Below, piece after piece: positions 25,902 to 35,105 of a DNA stretch of 64,000 nt. A program made the translations under genes and the position numbers. Every line of letters begins with the position of its first letter. Positions within the stretch are counted from its first letter, which is position 1. Origin of the DNA: Halobacillus salinarum (GTDB lineage: Bacteria > Bacillota > Bacilli > Bacillales > Halobacillaceae). The stretch lies in assembly GCF_022919095.1 (NCBI RefSeq), contig NZ_CP095073.1:3038001-3102000 (forward strand), read 5' to 3'. A model generated the notes under the pieces. The model ran no database searches, was not told the origin of the DNA, and saw only the letters and a list, made by a program, of their open reading frames with translations.

Positions 25902-26774
25902 TTAAGCACTCATTGGATAATAAGGCGTGGTAAGAATCGTTTCATTCTTCTTAGGTAAATACGGACGCATACGACAACGACAATTAATCCATTCCCCAAT
26001 GGGGCCACTGCGATCTAATGGCCGCATTAATCCGTTGGAGAATCGTTCATCCCTTCTCACCACTTCGCCATGTAAGGAAACATGGTCATAGCGATCACTG
26101 GAATCTCTTCCTCTTACTCTACGATCGCCTACCGTTAACCATTGCTTGTATTGCACATCATAATCTTGCATGGTTCTCTCAATGCCTTCATTCTGCGCCC
26201 CTTGGACTTCGGTTCTAGCAATCGTTCGCAAGCGATAGTCTCTAAGGTGGCTAAAATCTGCTCTCAGGGAACGAGCTGCTTCATCAATGCCTACCCCCTC
26301 TTCAAAACCAGCTGCTAGTGTTCCAGCAAAGTCTCCTTTGATCCGTTCGAAAGTATCTTTAGAAAAAGTATAGATTCGATTCTTTAATTCTTCGGTTGCT
26401 TGATCACTGAATTCACTTAAAGCAATTTCAACGCCTTGCTCGGCAATGTCATCAGCGGTTAATTGCCTTCCTGTTGCCGCACTCACTAAACCTTCCTCAG
26501 AGATGATTTCACTCATCTGCTCAAAGGGAGCTTCCATGATGAGATCAATAAGAGCTTTTTGTTCTGCTGGATTGCCCGGCAGATAACCTTTCTCCCTCAA
26601 TGCTTGGATGAAAGACGATTCTAATCCCACCTGCGCGCGAAACAACCGATTGCTTAACCGGTCTTCAATCGAGAGAATCTCTTCTTCACGATCCTTCATG
26701 GCTGGATAGAATCCGTAACTGCTCATGAACTTCATCACTTGGAGATTCATACGTTCAGCTGTTTTCTTATCCAT
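25902..26774 (-). CDS. Phage head morphogenesis protein (Mu F/SPP1 gp7-like)
   Basis: 290 residues. The C-terminal 110 carry the family motifs R-T-E-V-Q-G-A-Q-N-E-G, W-x-x-V-G-D-x-R-V-R and I-N-C-R-C. A minor head protein that associates with the portal and enters the procapsid. Confidence 0.88.
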   Translation of the reverse strand: MDKKTAERMNLQVMKFMSSYGFYPAMKDREEEILSIEDRLSNRLFRAQVGLESSFIQALREKGYLPGNPAEQKALIDLIMEAPFEQMSEIISEEGLVSAATGRQLTADDIAEQGVEIALSEFSDQATEELKNRIYTFSKDTFERIKGDFAGTLAAGFEEGVGIDEAARSLRADFSHLRDYRLRTIARTEVQGAQNEGIERTMQDYDVQYKQWLTVGDRRVRGRDSSDRYDHVSLHGEVVRRDERFSNGLMRPLDRSGPIGEWINCRCRMRPYLPKKNETILTTPYYPMSA

Positions 26775-26780
26775 CCCTCA

Positions 26781-28217
26781 TCACCCTTTGGTTGCCGTCT
26801 TAATCAGCTTTTCATGTAAGTCTTTCATCGATCGCATGATCGCTTGCACTTCTTCGTTGCTCGCATCTAACGGCCTACCATTGACGAAATGGCGATCCAT
26901 GTTGGGATCCTCGAGAGGCTCTTTCCCCATATCCATGAGGACCATATTAGGACTGTACGCTCCCATGCTAAACAATTTATCTAGTCGGTTAATCTCTTTA
27001 TCTACATCTCTCGTATCAATCTGTTTAAAGCGAAACACCCAATCGGTGACTCCTAACCCTTCCTGCAGCAGGAATCGATTGATACGGTTTTCGAGTAACT
27101 CCTGTTTGGGCTTTACGATTGATTGTTTATAAATCTCGGTAGCTTCGCTGGCACTGGATCCTCCCAGCTGTCCTTCTACCGTTATTCCAGCACGATAAGG
27201 TGGAACTCCATGAGCCGATAAAACCTCATCTCGATTATCCTGGCGGAACATACGGAAGCTCGCTTCTTTGGTGTCTGTACTTAGCGCTTGGAAATTGAAT
27301 TCAATTGGCTCCTCGCTCATATCTCCTTCGGCTTTCTTTGCCGTTAACACAAGCGTGGAGTGATTGGACTTTTTCACATCCTGCTGGAAGAACTTCTGGA
27401 TTTGTTTCTCGGTATCTTCATCTAATTCCGCTCCGCTCACCGTAACGGCATAAGCAGGAATCGCATGGTTATCAAAAAAGGAGATATTGTACTCCTGGCG
27501 TTCACGATCCCCCAATACCGCTCCTAATGCCGGCATGATATCGGGTATGCCATAGTAATCGGACCGGCTAGTGTAATTTCGGATATGAAGAACTTCATTA
27601 GCCCGCTCGCTTTCATCCAGTTCACCAAGCTTAAAATACTCGCCGGTTTGATAATGAACGTCTTGCTCTAAACCAAACCGTTTGAACCATACACGCTCCG
27701 ATCCCCGGATTTGCACGTAACGGTCCATATCTTTATGGCGCCGCATCGTATGAGAAGGAATATGTTCGATTCCAACTAATTCCTGATCTTTATTCCTAAT
27801 TACTTCATGATATCCATCCCCAGTGGCTTCAAAATCGACCATCACTTGGTCGTTAATTTCCGATAACGTTAATAAGGGATTCGGGTTCTTGAGAAAATCA
27901 TTCGCTACTTTCCTCTGCTCCTCGCTAGGATTTTCCACTTCATCCGCTGCTTCTAAATACCACCCTAAGCCTGCTATATCTCTTGCCTTTGTCTTTACCG
28001 AACGATAATGGTGGGTATTCATTTCTAAGAGCTCTGCCAGGGCTTCAGGATTATAAAGGGGTTGGATCAAACCATATTCCCCGTACGCCGTTTTAAAGCG
28101 GTCACTGGGAATCTTTTTTGAGCCCCCATCACTATCCTGTTTGATCGCATATCGGTCCATATACTTTTGAGAAACCACTTCCCCATCATCCAGCACATAG
28201 GCATGCGTTTTGGCCAT
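26781..28217 (-). CDS. Portal protein (PBSX family)
   Basis: 478 residues. Y-G-L-I-Q-P-L-Y-N-P-E-A-L near residue 50, then G-D-G-Y-H-E-V and G-V-P-P-Y-R-A-G-I motifs typical of the PBSX/Mu-type portal family. Forms the dodecameric DNA gate at one capsid vertex. Six bases from the downstream minor head gene. Confidence 0.9.
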   Translation of the reverse strand: MAKTHAYVLDDGEVVSQKYMDRYAIKQDSDGGSKKIPSDRFKTAYGEYGLIQPLYNPEALAELLEMNTHHYRSVKTKARDIAGLGWYLEAADEVENPSEEQRKVANDFLKNPNPLLTLSEINDQVMVDFEATGDGYHEVIRNKDQELVGIEHIPSHTMRRHKDMDRYVQIRGSERVWFKRFGLEQDVHYQTGEYFKLGELDESERANEVLHIRNYTSRSDYYGIPDIMPALGAVLGDRERQEYNISFFDNHAIPAYAVTVSGAELDEDTEKQIQKFFQQDVKKSNHSTLVLTAKKAEGDMSEEPIEFNFQALSTDTKEASFRMFRQDNRDEVLSAHGVPPYRAGITVEGQLGGSSASEATEIYKQSIVKPKQELLENRINRFLLQEGLGVTDWVFRFKQIDTRDVDKEINRLDKLFSMGAYSPNMVLMDMGKEPLEDPNMDRHFVNGRPLDASNEEVQAIMRSMKDLHEKLIKTATKG

Positions 28218-28239
28218 CTTTCATCACCTCCAGCTGTCA

Positions 28240-29643
28240 TTAATAACTTCTCGCTTTTACTTTTGGTTTGGCTTTGTATCGTTCGAATCGATTGAGTGCC
28301 TGAGTCATGCTATCCACCTGGTCATCATGTTTTCCATTCGGAAAAGATACACATTCTTCAACAAAATCATGCACCCATGGGGCCACAGATGGATCCGGAA
28401 TATAAACATTCCCAGCTTCGATTTGTGGGGAAACAGCATAAGCCCTGGCTTCTTTACTTCCATTAGGCTCAATCGGTATCAGTCCTGTAATTCTTTTCTT
28501 TAAAGAAGAGATAACGGCAGGTCCATTGGCTTTATCCTCAATCAACTTAGCCCTTGCCTTTGGCCACTTTGCGGAAAGGCTGATTACCGCCTTGATAGTT
28601 TCATTAAAACTTAGGCGTCCTCTCACCTGGTCTAATAAATAACGGTCGGCCCCTTTCTTTCCCCACACTTGTCCAACCACGTAGTCAGAAGCCTTACTAT
28701 CCTTGAAGGTCATATCCCACGATTGAATGATTTCGTCGAAGTGACCCGGGGCCCTAGAGTAATATTGAAACCAGCCACGTTTAATAATAGCTCCTCCAGC
28801 TGGCGAAGGCCGTTGTTGATACAAAGCCGTCCAGGTCTGGCTGCCGACTTCAATTTTTTTGTTATCTGCCCACTCCTCGTCGAATCCAAGTTCAGGACAG
28901 AGCGGTTCTCCTATTTCCCGTTGCAACAGATCATCTTCGTCTTCGGCTATAGCCGGCATCCGAATTCCTTCCCAGTCATAAGGACTTTGTTCCAGCAGCC
29001 GCCCAACTAAATCATCTTCATGCCACCGAGTCATGATGACAATGACAGATCCACCTTTATGAAGACGCGTGGATAGGGTCGCTTCCCATTCGCCCCAAAC
29101 CTTGTCTCTCATGGTCTGGGAGTCTGCTTCTTCCTTGTTTTTGAACGGATCATCAATAACGAGAAGGTCTGCCCCTTCCCCGGTGATGGAACCCCCAATC
29201 CCAGTGGCGATCATTCCGCCGGTATGGCCATGAATGCCCCAATTATTCTGAGCCGCATTGATAGACGACAAGGAGATACCAAATAATCCTGGGCCATATT
29301 CATTAACCTTTTCACGATTTAAGCGCCCAAACTTACGAGCTAATGAGTCGGAATAAGAAGCAGCGATCACTCGTTTATCCGGATTCTTCGATAGAAAATA
29401 TGAAGGAAAAGACTCGGTCACTGTCATGGATTTCCCATGCCGTGGAGGCAATTCAATAATTAAATGCTTTTGCTGTCCATGAGCAATGGGTTCCAGTCTT
29501 TCGGAAATATATTCAGTATGACGGAAATGCCGGTAATTTCCTCGATGGACTCGAACGACATAATCCTTAAAAGAGCGCTTGGCCAATTCATTTTGGGCTG
29601 CTTCAACAATGGAGTCACGTTGATGGTTTGTTAAGTTTAGCAA
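28240..29643 (-). CDS. Terminase large subunit
   Basis: 467 residues. Walker A P-P-R-H-G-K-S (66-72), Walker B L-V-I-D-D (161-165), coupling motif region M-T-R-W-H near 203, and the nuclease domain from about 305 (S-W-D-M-T-F-K-D-S, then D-D-Q-V-D-S). ATPase motor and nuclease for packaging. It overlaps the small subunit gene by 29 bp. Confidence 0.93.
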   Translation of the reverse strand: MLNLTNHQRDSIVEAAQNELAKRSFKDYVVRVHRGNYRHFRHTEYISERLEPIAHGQQKHLIIELPPRHGKSMTVTESFPSYFLSKNPDKRVIAASYSDSLARKFGRLNREKVNEYGPGLFGISLSSINAAQNNWGIHGHTGGMIATGIGGSITGEGADLLVIDDPFKNKEEADSQTMRDKVWGEWEATLSTRLHKGGSVIVIMTRWHEDDLVGRLLEQSPYDWEGIRMPAIAEDEDDLLQREIGEPLCPELGFDEEWADNKKIEVGSQTWTALYQQRPSPAGGAIIKRGWFQYYSRAPGHFDEIIQSWDMTFKDSKASDYVVGQVWGKKGADRYLLDQVRGRLSFNETIKAVISLSAKWPKARAKLIEDKANGPAVISSLKKRITGLIPIEPNGSKEARAYAVSPQIEAGNVYIPDPSVAPWVHDFVEECVSFPNGKHDDQVDSMTQALNRFERYKAKPKVKARSY

Positions 29644-30466
29644 GCTCTCTCAACTCCTCCATGCTCAACCCACTTAAATCTAAAGGATTTTCTTTTTGGC
29701 CAACACTAGGGGATACCTTAGCTTTTGCTTTCTCGATGACCAACTTCTCCTCATCAAGCAGCTTCCGGTGATTAAATTGAGTTTCAATCTCGTGTTTCAA
29801 TTTGATGGTCCGCATTTTTTGTCCTTGGACACGTGTGAGAGCATCCTCGATCTTTAAGATGTCATCGATTTTCCGATACTCTTTCTCGGCAATCTCGGTA
29901 ACTACTAGCTCCTGCTTGTTTCGTGTAACGATCTTGGTTTCACCGGATTTATCATCATAGACTTCCATTGGTTCTTTCACGGATTGTAGCTCCTGGAGCA
30001 CTCTTTTCTCTTTCTGAGTTAATCCATTCATCGCGTCTTTGATCCGTTGCAACATGCGCCTTTCTCGGATGGAAAGAATGCGGATATTCTCCTCCAGCTG
30101 CAATAAGGGGGATGTATCGATCCCATGAAAAAGAGAACGTTCCTCATCTGAAAGAACGTCCTCAAAAATGGTTTCATATTCACCTGTCGTTACCGCATTT
30201 TTATTTTGATAAGGAGCCGCGCCTCCCGGGTTCCCTTTAGCATTCTGATTCCCAGGAGGGGCTCCGCGTGGTTTAGGAGCGCTCTTTTTCGGTTTAGGAG
30301 CGCTCCCTTTCAATTCTTTCTCCCATTGATCTGTTGCTTTCCATTTCCTTATCGTGCTACTGGAAACGTCAAACTGTTCAGCAAGATCAACAAGTTTTAT
30401 ATTTCCTTCCCTTTTCAGCCATTGCTTCTTTGCCTTATCCCTCCTGGGGTCACGTGGTCGAGGCAT
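29615..30466 (-). CDS. Terminase small subunit (XtmA-like)
   Basis: 283 residues if ATG 30466 is used (P-R-P-R-D-P follows); a GTG five codons upstream sits too close to GGAGG. The N-terminus is a helix-turn-helix (V-D-L-A-E-Q-F-D-V-S-S-S-T-I-R-K-W), followed by a Pro/Lys/Gly linker and helical oligomerisation region. Recognises pac or cos DNA, probably nearby (see the structured region at 30785-30890). Confidence 0.88.
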   Translation of the reverse strand: MPRPRDPRRDKAKKQWLKREGNIKLVDLAEQFDVSSSTIRKWKATDQWEKELKGSAPKPKKSAPKPRGAPPGNQNAKGNPGGAAPYQNKNAVTTGEYETIFEDVLSDEERSLFHGIDTSPLLQLEENIRILSIRERRMLQRIKDAMNGLTQKEKRVLQELQSVKEPMEVYDDKSGETKIVTRNKQELVVTEIAEKEYRKIDDILKIEDALTRVQGQKMRTIKLKHEIETQFNHRKLLDEEKLVIEKAKAKVSPSVGQKENPLDLSGLSMEELRELAKLNKPST

Positions 30467-30513
30467 TACATCATCACCCACCTCCGATGGCTTCCATAGG
30501 ATTTGTGTTTGTT

Positions 30514-30750
30514 TCAGTATTCATCGTCTTTTTGCAATTGGAGGTCTAATTCAATTAGTTTCTTCAAATCCTCCACGGATTCAATCTTGATGTGTCCGCC
30601 TTGAAAGTCACGCACCCATCTCGTAATCCCAGCATTGACGATCTTTCGATATTTATCTTTGGATTCTTCTATATCTTCAATTTGCTTTAACTCATATTGG
30701 ATTTTTAATGATTCTTTTTCGTCAATCGAACTTTTGTTCGTGTTTTTCAT
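30514..30750 (-). CDS. Small helical protein at the head of the packaging operon
   Basis: 78 residues, charged helix (K-Y-E-L-K-Q-I-E-D-I-E-E-S type) then W-V-R-D-F-Q-G-G. AGGTGG before ATG 30750. First gene of the packaging operon; similar small genes occur before xtmA in Bacillus phages. Its start codon overlaps the -35 of the opposing RNA promoter. Confidence 0.6.
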   Translation of the reverse strand: MKNTNKSSIDEKESLKIQYELKQIEDIEESKDKYRKIVNAGITRWVRDFQGGHIKIESVEDLKKLIELDLQLQKDDEY

Positions 30751-30778
30751 TGCCAGCCACCTAGCCTTCCATTAGAAT
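30750..30778 (+). promoter_or_regulatory. SigA-type promoter facing the late operon
   Basis: TTGCCA (30750-30755), 17-nt spacer, TAGAAT (30773-30778). One mismatch from consensus in each hexamer. The expected start, about 30785, is the first base of the long stem of the RNA below. Confidence 0.6.
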
Positions 30779-30784
30779 AGAAGT

Positions 30785-30890
30785 GAGAGCGTGTCCTTCA
30801 CTCAACCGTGGCCACGGTACGAACACGCTCTCTGCCAGGTTGCTCTGGCAACCCCTTTCAAAGGAGGGTGCTACTCACACCCTCCTTTTT
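30785..30890 (+). ncRNA. Candidate structured small RNA, about 106 nt
   Basis: Three hairpins: GAGAGCGTGT (30785-30794) with ACACGCTCTC (30823-30832), enclosing the 14-bp palindrome ACCGTGGCCACGGT (30805-30818); GGTTGC/GCAACC (30838-30853), which competes with TGCCAG/CTGGCA (30833-30850); and a terminator stem, AAGGAGGGTG/CACCCTCCTT (30861-30887), running into T. With the promoter at 30750 this is a complete transcription unit with no ORF. The same DNA could also serve as a packaging site. No known RNA family recognised. Confidence 0.55.
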
Positions 30891-30891
30891 A

Positions 30892-32184
30892 TTATTCCTC
30901 ATTACGTGGATTCAGTAACTTTGGTGTAATCCCTGTGTATTCCTCATACCTCTTCTTAATTGCATCACAAAAATAAGGATCCAGTTCTAGTAAACCACAA
31001 TCTCTTCCCAGCTGTTCACAAGCTAGTAAGGTGGATCCGCTACCTCCAAAGAAATCTACTACAAAATCACCTTTCTTGCTGCTGTTTTTCAATGGAATAG
31101 AAATGAGTTCCAATGGTTTTTGCGTTGGATGCACATATTTTGAAACATCCCCTCGAGAAACTTCCCAAACTGATTCAGGTTCAGGTTCTTCAACAGGTAA
31201 CCCCGCTTTCCAAACTGTCGTTTGTTTCCGATCCCCGTACCAATAAGGCGAGTTTCCTTTTTTGAAAGCATAAAAAATAGGCTCATGCTTATAGCGATAC
31301 TGAGCCCATCCAAAGGTAGGTGCGTTCTTTACCCAAATACATTGGGATCGCACTTCTATATCATGTTGGTTCATGGCATCTTCAAATTCGCGTTGGTAGG
31401 ATGAAGGGTGAAAGACATAAATAGCTGCTTTGTCATCCATAATATTCGCATACTCTCGAAAAACCGAACTGAGAAAGCCTTCAAACAGGTCCTCGTCCAT
31501 ATCATCGTTCATGATGGAACCATGGCCACTTCCCTTTAATTCTTTAGCATCACTTTTTACAGCAACATTATAGGGAGGGTCCGTGACAATAAGGTTGGCT
31601 TTTCTTTCTCCAAGTAATTTCAAAACGTCTTCCCTCTTCGTCGCATCTCCACAAACGAGGAAATGCCTGCCGAGCTGCCAAACGTCTCCATCCTGAGTTT
31701 CAGCTTCGGTGTTTTTAAGTTCTTCAATCTTTCCATGAAAATCAAAACTATCTTCTTCGACGGTACTCTCCGTATCTTCGGGAACACTTGCTAAGATTTC
31801 CTCAAGTTCCTCCCCGTCAAAGCCTGTAATTTCCACATTCATCTCTGAATCATCCAACTCTTGAAGAAGAACCTGAAGCTTCTCTTCGTCCCATCCACCT
31901 TCAATTTTATTAAGGGCAATGTTCAAAGTCTTCTCTTTTTCGAGAGGAAGATCCACGACTGAAACTTGAATTTCTTCCGGGTCGTCCTCCAACAGGATTT
32001 TAAATCTCTGGTGGCCACCTACTAAATTTCCTGTTTGTTTATTCCAGACTAATGGATCAACGTAACCAAACTCCTGAATAGATTTCTTTAATTTCTGATA
32101 TTCTTCATCTTTTGAATTTAAATCCCGTCTAGGATTATAAACGGAAGGATTTATGTTTGCCGTTTTTATGGATTGGATGTTCAC
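30892..32184 (-). CDS. ParB-domain fused DNA methyltransferase (D-P-P-Y type), orphan
   Basis: 430 residues from GTG 32184 (GAGGTG 7 nt upstream). About 5-110 is a ParB/sulfiredoxin-like domain (G-G-H-Q-R). The methyltransferase core has D-P-P-Y at about 202-205 and the AdoMet-binding motif D-F-F-G-G-S-G-S-T near 380, the order of beta-class N6-adenine or N4-cytosine enzymes. No restriction partner is encoded nearby, so it probably protects phage DNA. Located just upstream of packaging. Confidence 0.9.
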   Translation of the reverse strand: MNIQSIKTANINPSVYNPRRDLNSKDEEYQKLKKSIQEFGYVDPLVWNKQTGNLVGGHQRFKILLEDDPEEIQVSVVDLPLEKEKTLNIALNKIEGGWDEEKLQVLLQELDDSEMNVEITGFDGEELEEILASVPEDTESTVEEDSFDFHGKIEELKNTEAETQDGDVWQLGRHFLVCGDATKREDVLKLLGERKANLIVTDPPYNVAVKSDAKELKGSGHGSIMNDDMDEDLFEGFLSSVFREYANIMDDKAAIYVFHPSSYQREFEDAMNQHDIEVRSQCIWVKNAPTFGWAQYRYKHEPIFYAFKKGNSPYWYGDRKQTTVWKAGLPVEEPEPESVWEVSRGDVSKYVHPTQKPLELISIPLKNSSKKGDFVVDFFGGSGSTLLACEQLGRDCGLLELDPYFCDAIKKRYEEYTGITPKLLNPRNEE

Positions 32185-32241
32185 ACACAAGCACCTCATT
32201 TTTATTAACATCTATGTGTGTATAGGTGGCATTCGTAAGAC

Positions 32242-32268
32242 AAAAAAACACTCCTTATTAGGAGTGTT
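32242..32268 (-). terminator. Terminator overlapping the end of the 32258 gene
   Basis: AACACTCCT/AGGAGTGTT with a seven-base A run on the plus strand as U-tract. Confidence 0.8.
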
Positions 32269-32572
32269 TACCATAATCTATTAATGAGTAGCCTAACTTT
32301 CTTACCGAATGTTCTTCTAACAGATAACAAATAAAATGATTCCAATTAGAAAATTGACAATTCTTCTGGATATACTCATCTAATCTGGAATTCTTTATTA
32401 ATTGCAAATCCCCATCGTGTTTTTCTAACTGAATAGGAAGGCCATCTTGAAAGTGTTGGAAATCAATCCAATTGGTATGTGTTAACAGAAAGGCCGTGGT
32501 CAACAATTGTTCAAGTACTTGGAGGTGTCCATCCACTAATATCTCCTCCTGTTTTTCGACCAAATTCGACAT
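32258..32572 (-). CDS. Uncharacterised phage protein
   Basis: 104 residues, helical, no signal or membrane segment. Sits alone between two terminators, so it is probably its own unit. No domain recognised; late-regulation neighbourhood. Confidence 0.55.
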   Translation of the reverse strand: MSNLVEKQEEILVDGHLQVLEQLLTTAFLLTHTNWIDFQHFQDGLPIQLEKHDGDLQLIKNSRLDEYIQKNCQFSNWNHFICYLLEEHSVRKLGYSLIDYGKHS

Positions 32573-32649
32573 CCTATTAACCCATACCCTACTTTTTTTG
32601 TTAGTAACCTTACAAATTAAGGGCTAATGTACTTATAATTTTACTCTTA

Positions 32650-32910
32650 TCATTTCTTCCTTTTCAAAACGACTAAACTGAAAGGTATTGCCAATTCAAA
32701 CGGACCATTATATTTTTCTATAGAGTCTAAATCCGGATTATGAATTTCAACTTTATTTACAAAATGGCCGTGAGCAACGTAGCCTTTCAATGAATCTTTG
32801 ATCACCTTCTTATTCGTTTCCAATACGATCGATCCATCTTTACGGACACTGTATGTCCCACTGATTTCGAATTTAAAAGAATCCAAAGTAAACGTCGAAA
32901 AATTTCTCAT
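32650..32910 (-). CDS. Uncharacterised small protein
   Basis: 86 residues, predicted beta-rich (F-K-F-E-I-S-G-T-Y-S-V style), with a basic K-R-K-K end. No recognised family. Lies among single small genes upstream of the late operon. Confidence 0.5.
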   Translation of the reverse strand: MRNFSTFTLDSFKFEISGTYSVRKDGSIVLETNKKVIKDSLKGYVAHGHFVNKVEIHNPDLDSIEKYNGPFELAIPFSLVVLKRKK

Positions 32911-33033
32911 TTACAAATTACACCTCTATTGTTCATTATTCGACAAACTCTCTTTAAGAATTATACATTGAACCCTACAAAAAAGAAAATATTTCCTGTT
33001 TGACAAAAAAGTTATATAATCGATAGACAAAAT

Positions 33034-33065
33034 AAAAAAGTTTATTCTGCGATACAGAATAAACT
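33034..33065 (-). terminator. Minus-strand terminator
   Basis: AGTTTATTCTG and CAGAATAAACT around a 5-nt loop, with a U-tract on the minus strand. Ends transcription coming from 33138-33511. Confidence 0.8.
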
Positions 33066-33137
33066 CCCTTGTTTTTAAGTGTTGATGTAGAAAAGCTTAT
33101 TATCTACTTCTTAGACAGCAACTAAAAATTCTAAGTG

Positions 33138-33236
33138 TTATTTTCTTTCCTCTTTAAAGACGAAAAAAATGATCGTAACCATAATAATAATAGTGCTAAA
33201 GAATACCTTAACTTTTAATACACCCTGCCAATACAA
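33138..33236 (-). CDS. Small single-pass membrane peptide, 32 residues
   Basis: TTG start at 33236 with AAAGGA 9 nt upstream. Sequence pattern: short amphipathic start, hydrophobic helix (V-F-F-S-T-I-I-I-M-V-T-I-I-F-F-V-F), then K-E-E-R-K. It fills most of the otherwise empty stretch 32911-33295. Typical of small phage membrane proteins; function unknown. Confidence 0.45.
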   Translation of the reverse strand: MYWQGVLKVKVFFSTIIIMVTIIFFVFKEERK

Positions 33237-33295
33237 TTAGTTTCATCCTTTTTATAGTCAATTCTATCCAAATTATAAAAAGGGATAAACTACAA

Positions 33296-33511
33296 CTACG
33301 AATGGCCTAGTGCTTCTTCAAAATAAATTTTTCCATTTATGTATAGCTCTTCAGGAAGTAAATTTCTCTCTTTTGCTACTTCCTCAATTAATATCATTGC
33401 CTCATCCAAGTCTTCTATCCTACCCTCCACTTCTGCTTTAAATCTTACGTTAAAATAAAACATAGCCAAAACTTCTAACGGTAATGCTTCATAAATTTCA
33501 TTTTTGTTCAA
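33296..33511 (-). CDS. Uncharacterised small phage protein
   Basis: 71 residues, acidic, helical (E-D-L-D-E-A-M-I-L-I-E-E-V-A). GGGGGAGC precedes the ATG. No domain recognised. Confidence 0.55.
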   Translation of the reverse strand: MNKNEIYEALPLEVLAMFYFNVRFKAEVEGRIEDLDEAMILIEEVAKERNLLPEELYINGKIYFEEALGHS

Positions 33512-33556
33512 TTTTGCTCCCCCTTACTATGTCCATTATACTACATTATTTTACAT

Positions 33557-34075
33557 TTAAGGTAAACAAAGTAAACTATCAACTGCTCTTTTTCTAATCT
33601 TTTTCAATCCTCGTTCATAGTGTTTTTGCACAGTTCCTTTCTTAACATTCATTAATGCAGCAATTTCTTCAAAAGAAAAAAGTTCAGCCACATGCATTAA
33701 GAAAACGTCTTTCTCAGTAGTAGTAAGCTCAGATAGAGCATCGTCAATCCTCTCTTTATCCCAATCATTTATTGGGTCACTATCTTCCGCAGCCTGATCT
33801 GCAACATGATAATTAAGAAAATCTAGAACTTCATTGTTCGTATAACTTAGTCTCTTATAAGCTTCCCTGCGGTCATAACCTCTCTTCGCTCCAGGAGTGC
33901 GTCCATTCTCTAACCATTCGGTAACATACTTAAGATCATTAGTAATATTCCGATAGGTTTTTATATCTGATATTTGCTGCATCGTTTTTTGTTCTTCCGG
34001 AATTCCAATTAGCTCTTGCAGCTGCCTTTTAGTATTACGTAGTGTTTGTTTATATTCGTACAAGAGATCCAGCAT
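33557..34075 (-). CDS. Xpf-like late positive control factor (sigma-70 region 4)
   Basis: 172 residues from ATG 34075. The last 60 residues are a sigma region-4 HTH (L-T-T-T-E-K-D-V-F-L-M-H ... F-S-F-E-E-I-A-A-L-M-N-V-K-K-G-T-V-Q-K-H), like PBSX Xpf, which switches on late genes. Its place upstream of the packaging operon on the same strand fits that role. Confidence 0.75.
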   Translation of the reverse strand: MLDLLYEYKQTLRNTKRQLQELIGIPEEQKTMQQISDIKTYRNITNDLKYVTEWLENGRTPGAKRGYDRREAYKRLSYTNNEVLDFLNYHVADQAAEDSDPINDWDKERIDDALSELTTTEKDVFLMHVAELFSFEEIAALMNVKKGTVQKHYERGLKKIRKRAVDSLLCLP

Positions 34076-34100
34076 GAATTTCATCCTTTCATAGCAAATA

Positions 34101-34143
34101 AAAAAGGACACAAATCAAGAGCTTTTGCTCTGATCTGTGTCCT
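34101..34143 (-). terminator. Strong hairpin after the membrane-protein gene
   Basis: AGGACACA...AGAGC pairs with GCTCT...TGTGTCCT (one internal mismatch) and ends in a minus-strand U run. Confidence 0.85.
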
Positions 34144-34163
34144 CAGGCTTTCCTATCTTGGAC

Positions 34164-34886
34164 TTATCTAATTTTTTCAATTATTAATTGTTTATCTATG
34201 ATCTTATCTTTTAATATTATTTTTTTCTTTTTGCATTCATTTAAACTCTCTGAATCACCCACCAAAATGTGATCTTTATTAATTGGATGAAAAACAAACC
34301 AAACATTACAATCTTCTTCAGTCTTTTCTTTATAAGAGACAATAACTTTATTCTCAAACCATTGTATAGCTAATAATGCTGGTTTAAAAAGTCTTGTTGC
34401 AAATAAACCCATTATAAAAGCGAGCGTTGCTTTACCAAAAAATAATGATATAGGATCTTTAAACGTGGTTTCAGCCATATCAATGAATTTTGAACCAACT
34501 AATACTAACAAGATTATATAAAAAATGAATAAAGGTACAATTAACTTTTTTGAACTGTTCCAATTTAATTCCACATCAAAAAAGAAATAAAAGAAAAGTA
34601 TTCCACCAAAAATGCTAAAAATAGCCCCCCAGAGAGTATTAATATCCCCTAACATTGTTCCTTCTAAAAAAAGATTTATGCTTAGTAAGACAAAAGCCCA
34701 ATAAATTGATTGTACTAGAAATTTTGTAATATCTAACACAATTCTTTTTTCCTTCGAAAATAATTTTTCCTCTACAACATCAGCTGTCAAACTAGTAATT
34801 GGATACATTTTTCTTACGAAAATTAGTACAGAAACAAGTACTCCTATCCAATTATATTGCTTAACAAAATCCAAAAACTGTTCCAA
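34164..34886 (-). CDS. Four-helix membrane protein with soluble C-terminus
   Basis: 240 residues from TTG 34886 (GAGGAG 8 nt away). Hydrophobic helices at about 10-25, 55-75, 85-105 and 115-135, plus a weaker one at 150-170, then about 60 soluble residues. Not a holin by size. Possibly superinfection exclusion; no family recognised. It lies between xtrA and the sigma-like gene. Confidence 0.65.
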   Translation of the reverse strand: MEQFLDFVKQYNWIGVLVSVLIFVRKMYPITSLTADVVEEKLFSKEKRIVLDITKFLVQSIYWAFVLLSINLFLEGTMLGDINTLWGAIFSIFGGILFFYFFFDVELNWNSSKKLIVPLFIFYIILLVLVGSKFIDMAETTFKDPISLFFGKATLAFIMGLFATRLFKPALLAIQWFENKVIVSYKEKTEEDCNVWFVFHPINKDHILVGDSESLNECKKKKIILKDKIIDKQLIIEKIR

Positions 34887-34898
34887 AATAACCACTCC

Positions 34899-35105
34899 TC
34901 AAAATAATTCTCCTTCTTCATACCTAATTTTAGCAGTTTTTCCTTTAGCAGTCTCTATAATTGTCGATCCATGCTCTACCGCTTCTGTTACTTTAGCCTT
35001 ACCCTGGACTCCATCTAATACAATCACTTTTACTTTTCCTTTCTCAATTGCTTGTTCAGGAATCGAAAGCTTATCAGTATCAATACTTATGTCTTTAGCA
35101 CGCAT
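34899..35105 (-). CDS. XtrA/YqaO-family protein
   Basis: 68 residues from ATG 35105. The start M-R-A-K-D-I-S-I-D-T-D-K-L and beta-rich remainder match PBSX XtrA and skin-element YqaO, which sit next to late regulators. Function unknown. Confidence 0.75.
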   Translation of the reverse strand: MRAKDISIDTDKLSIPEQAIEKGKVKVIVLDGVQGKAKVTEAVEHGSTIIETAKGKTAKIRYEEGELF

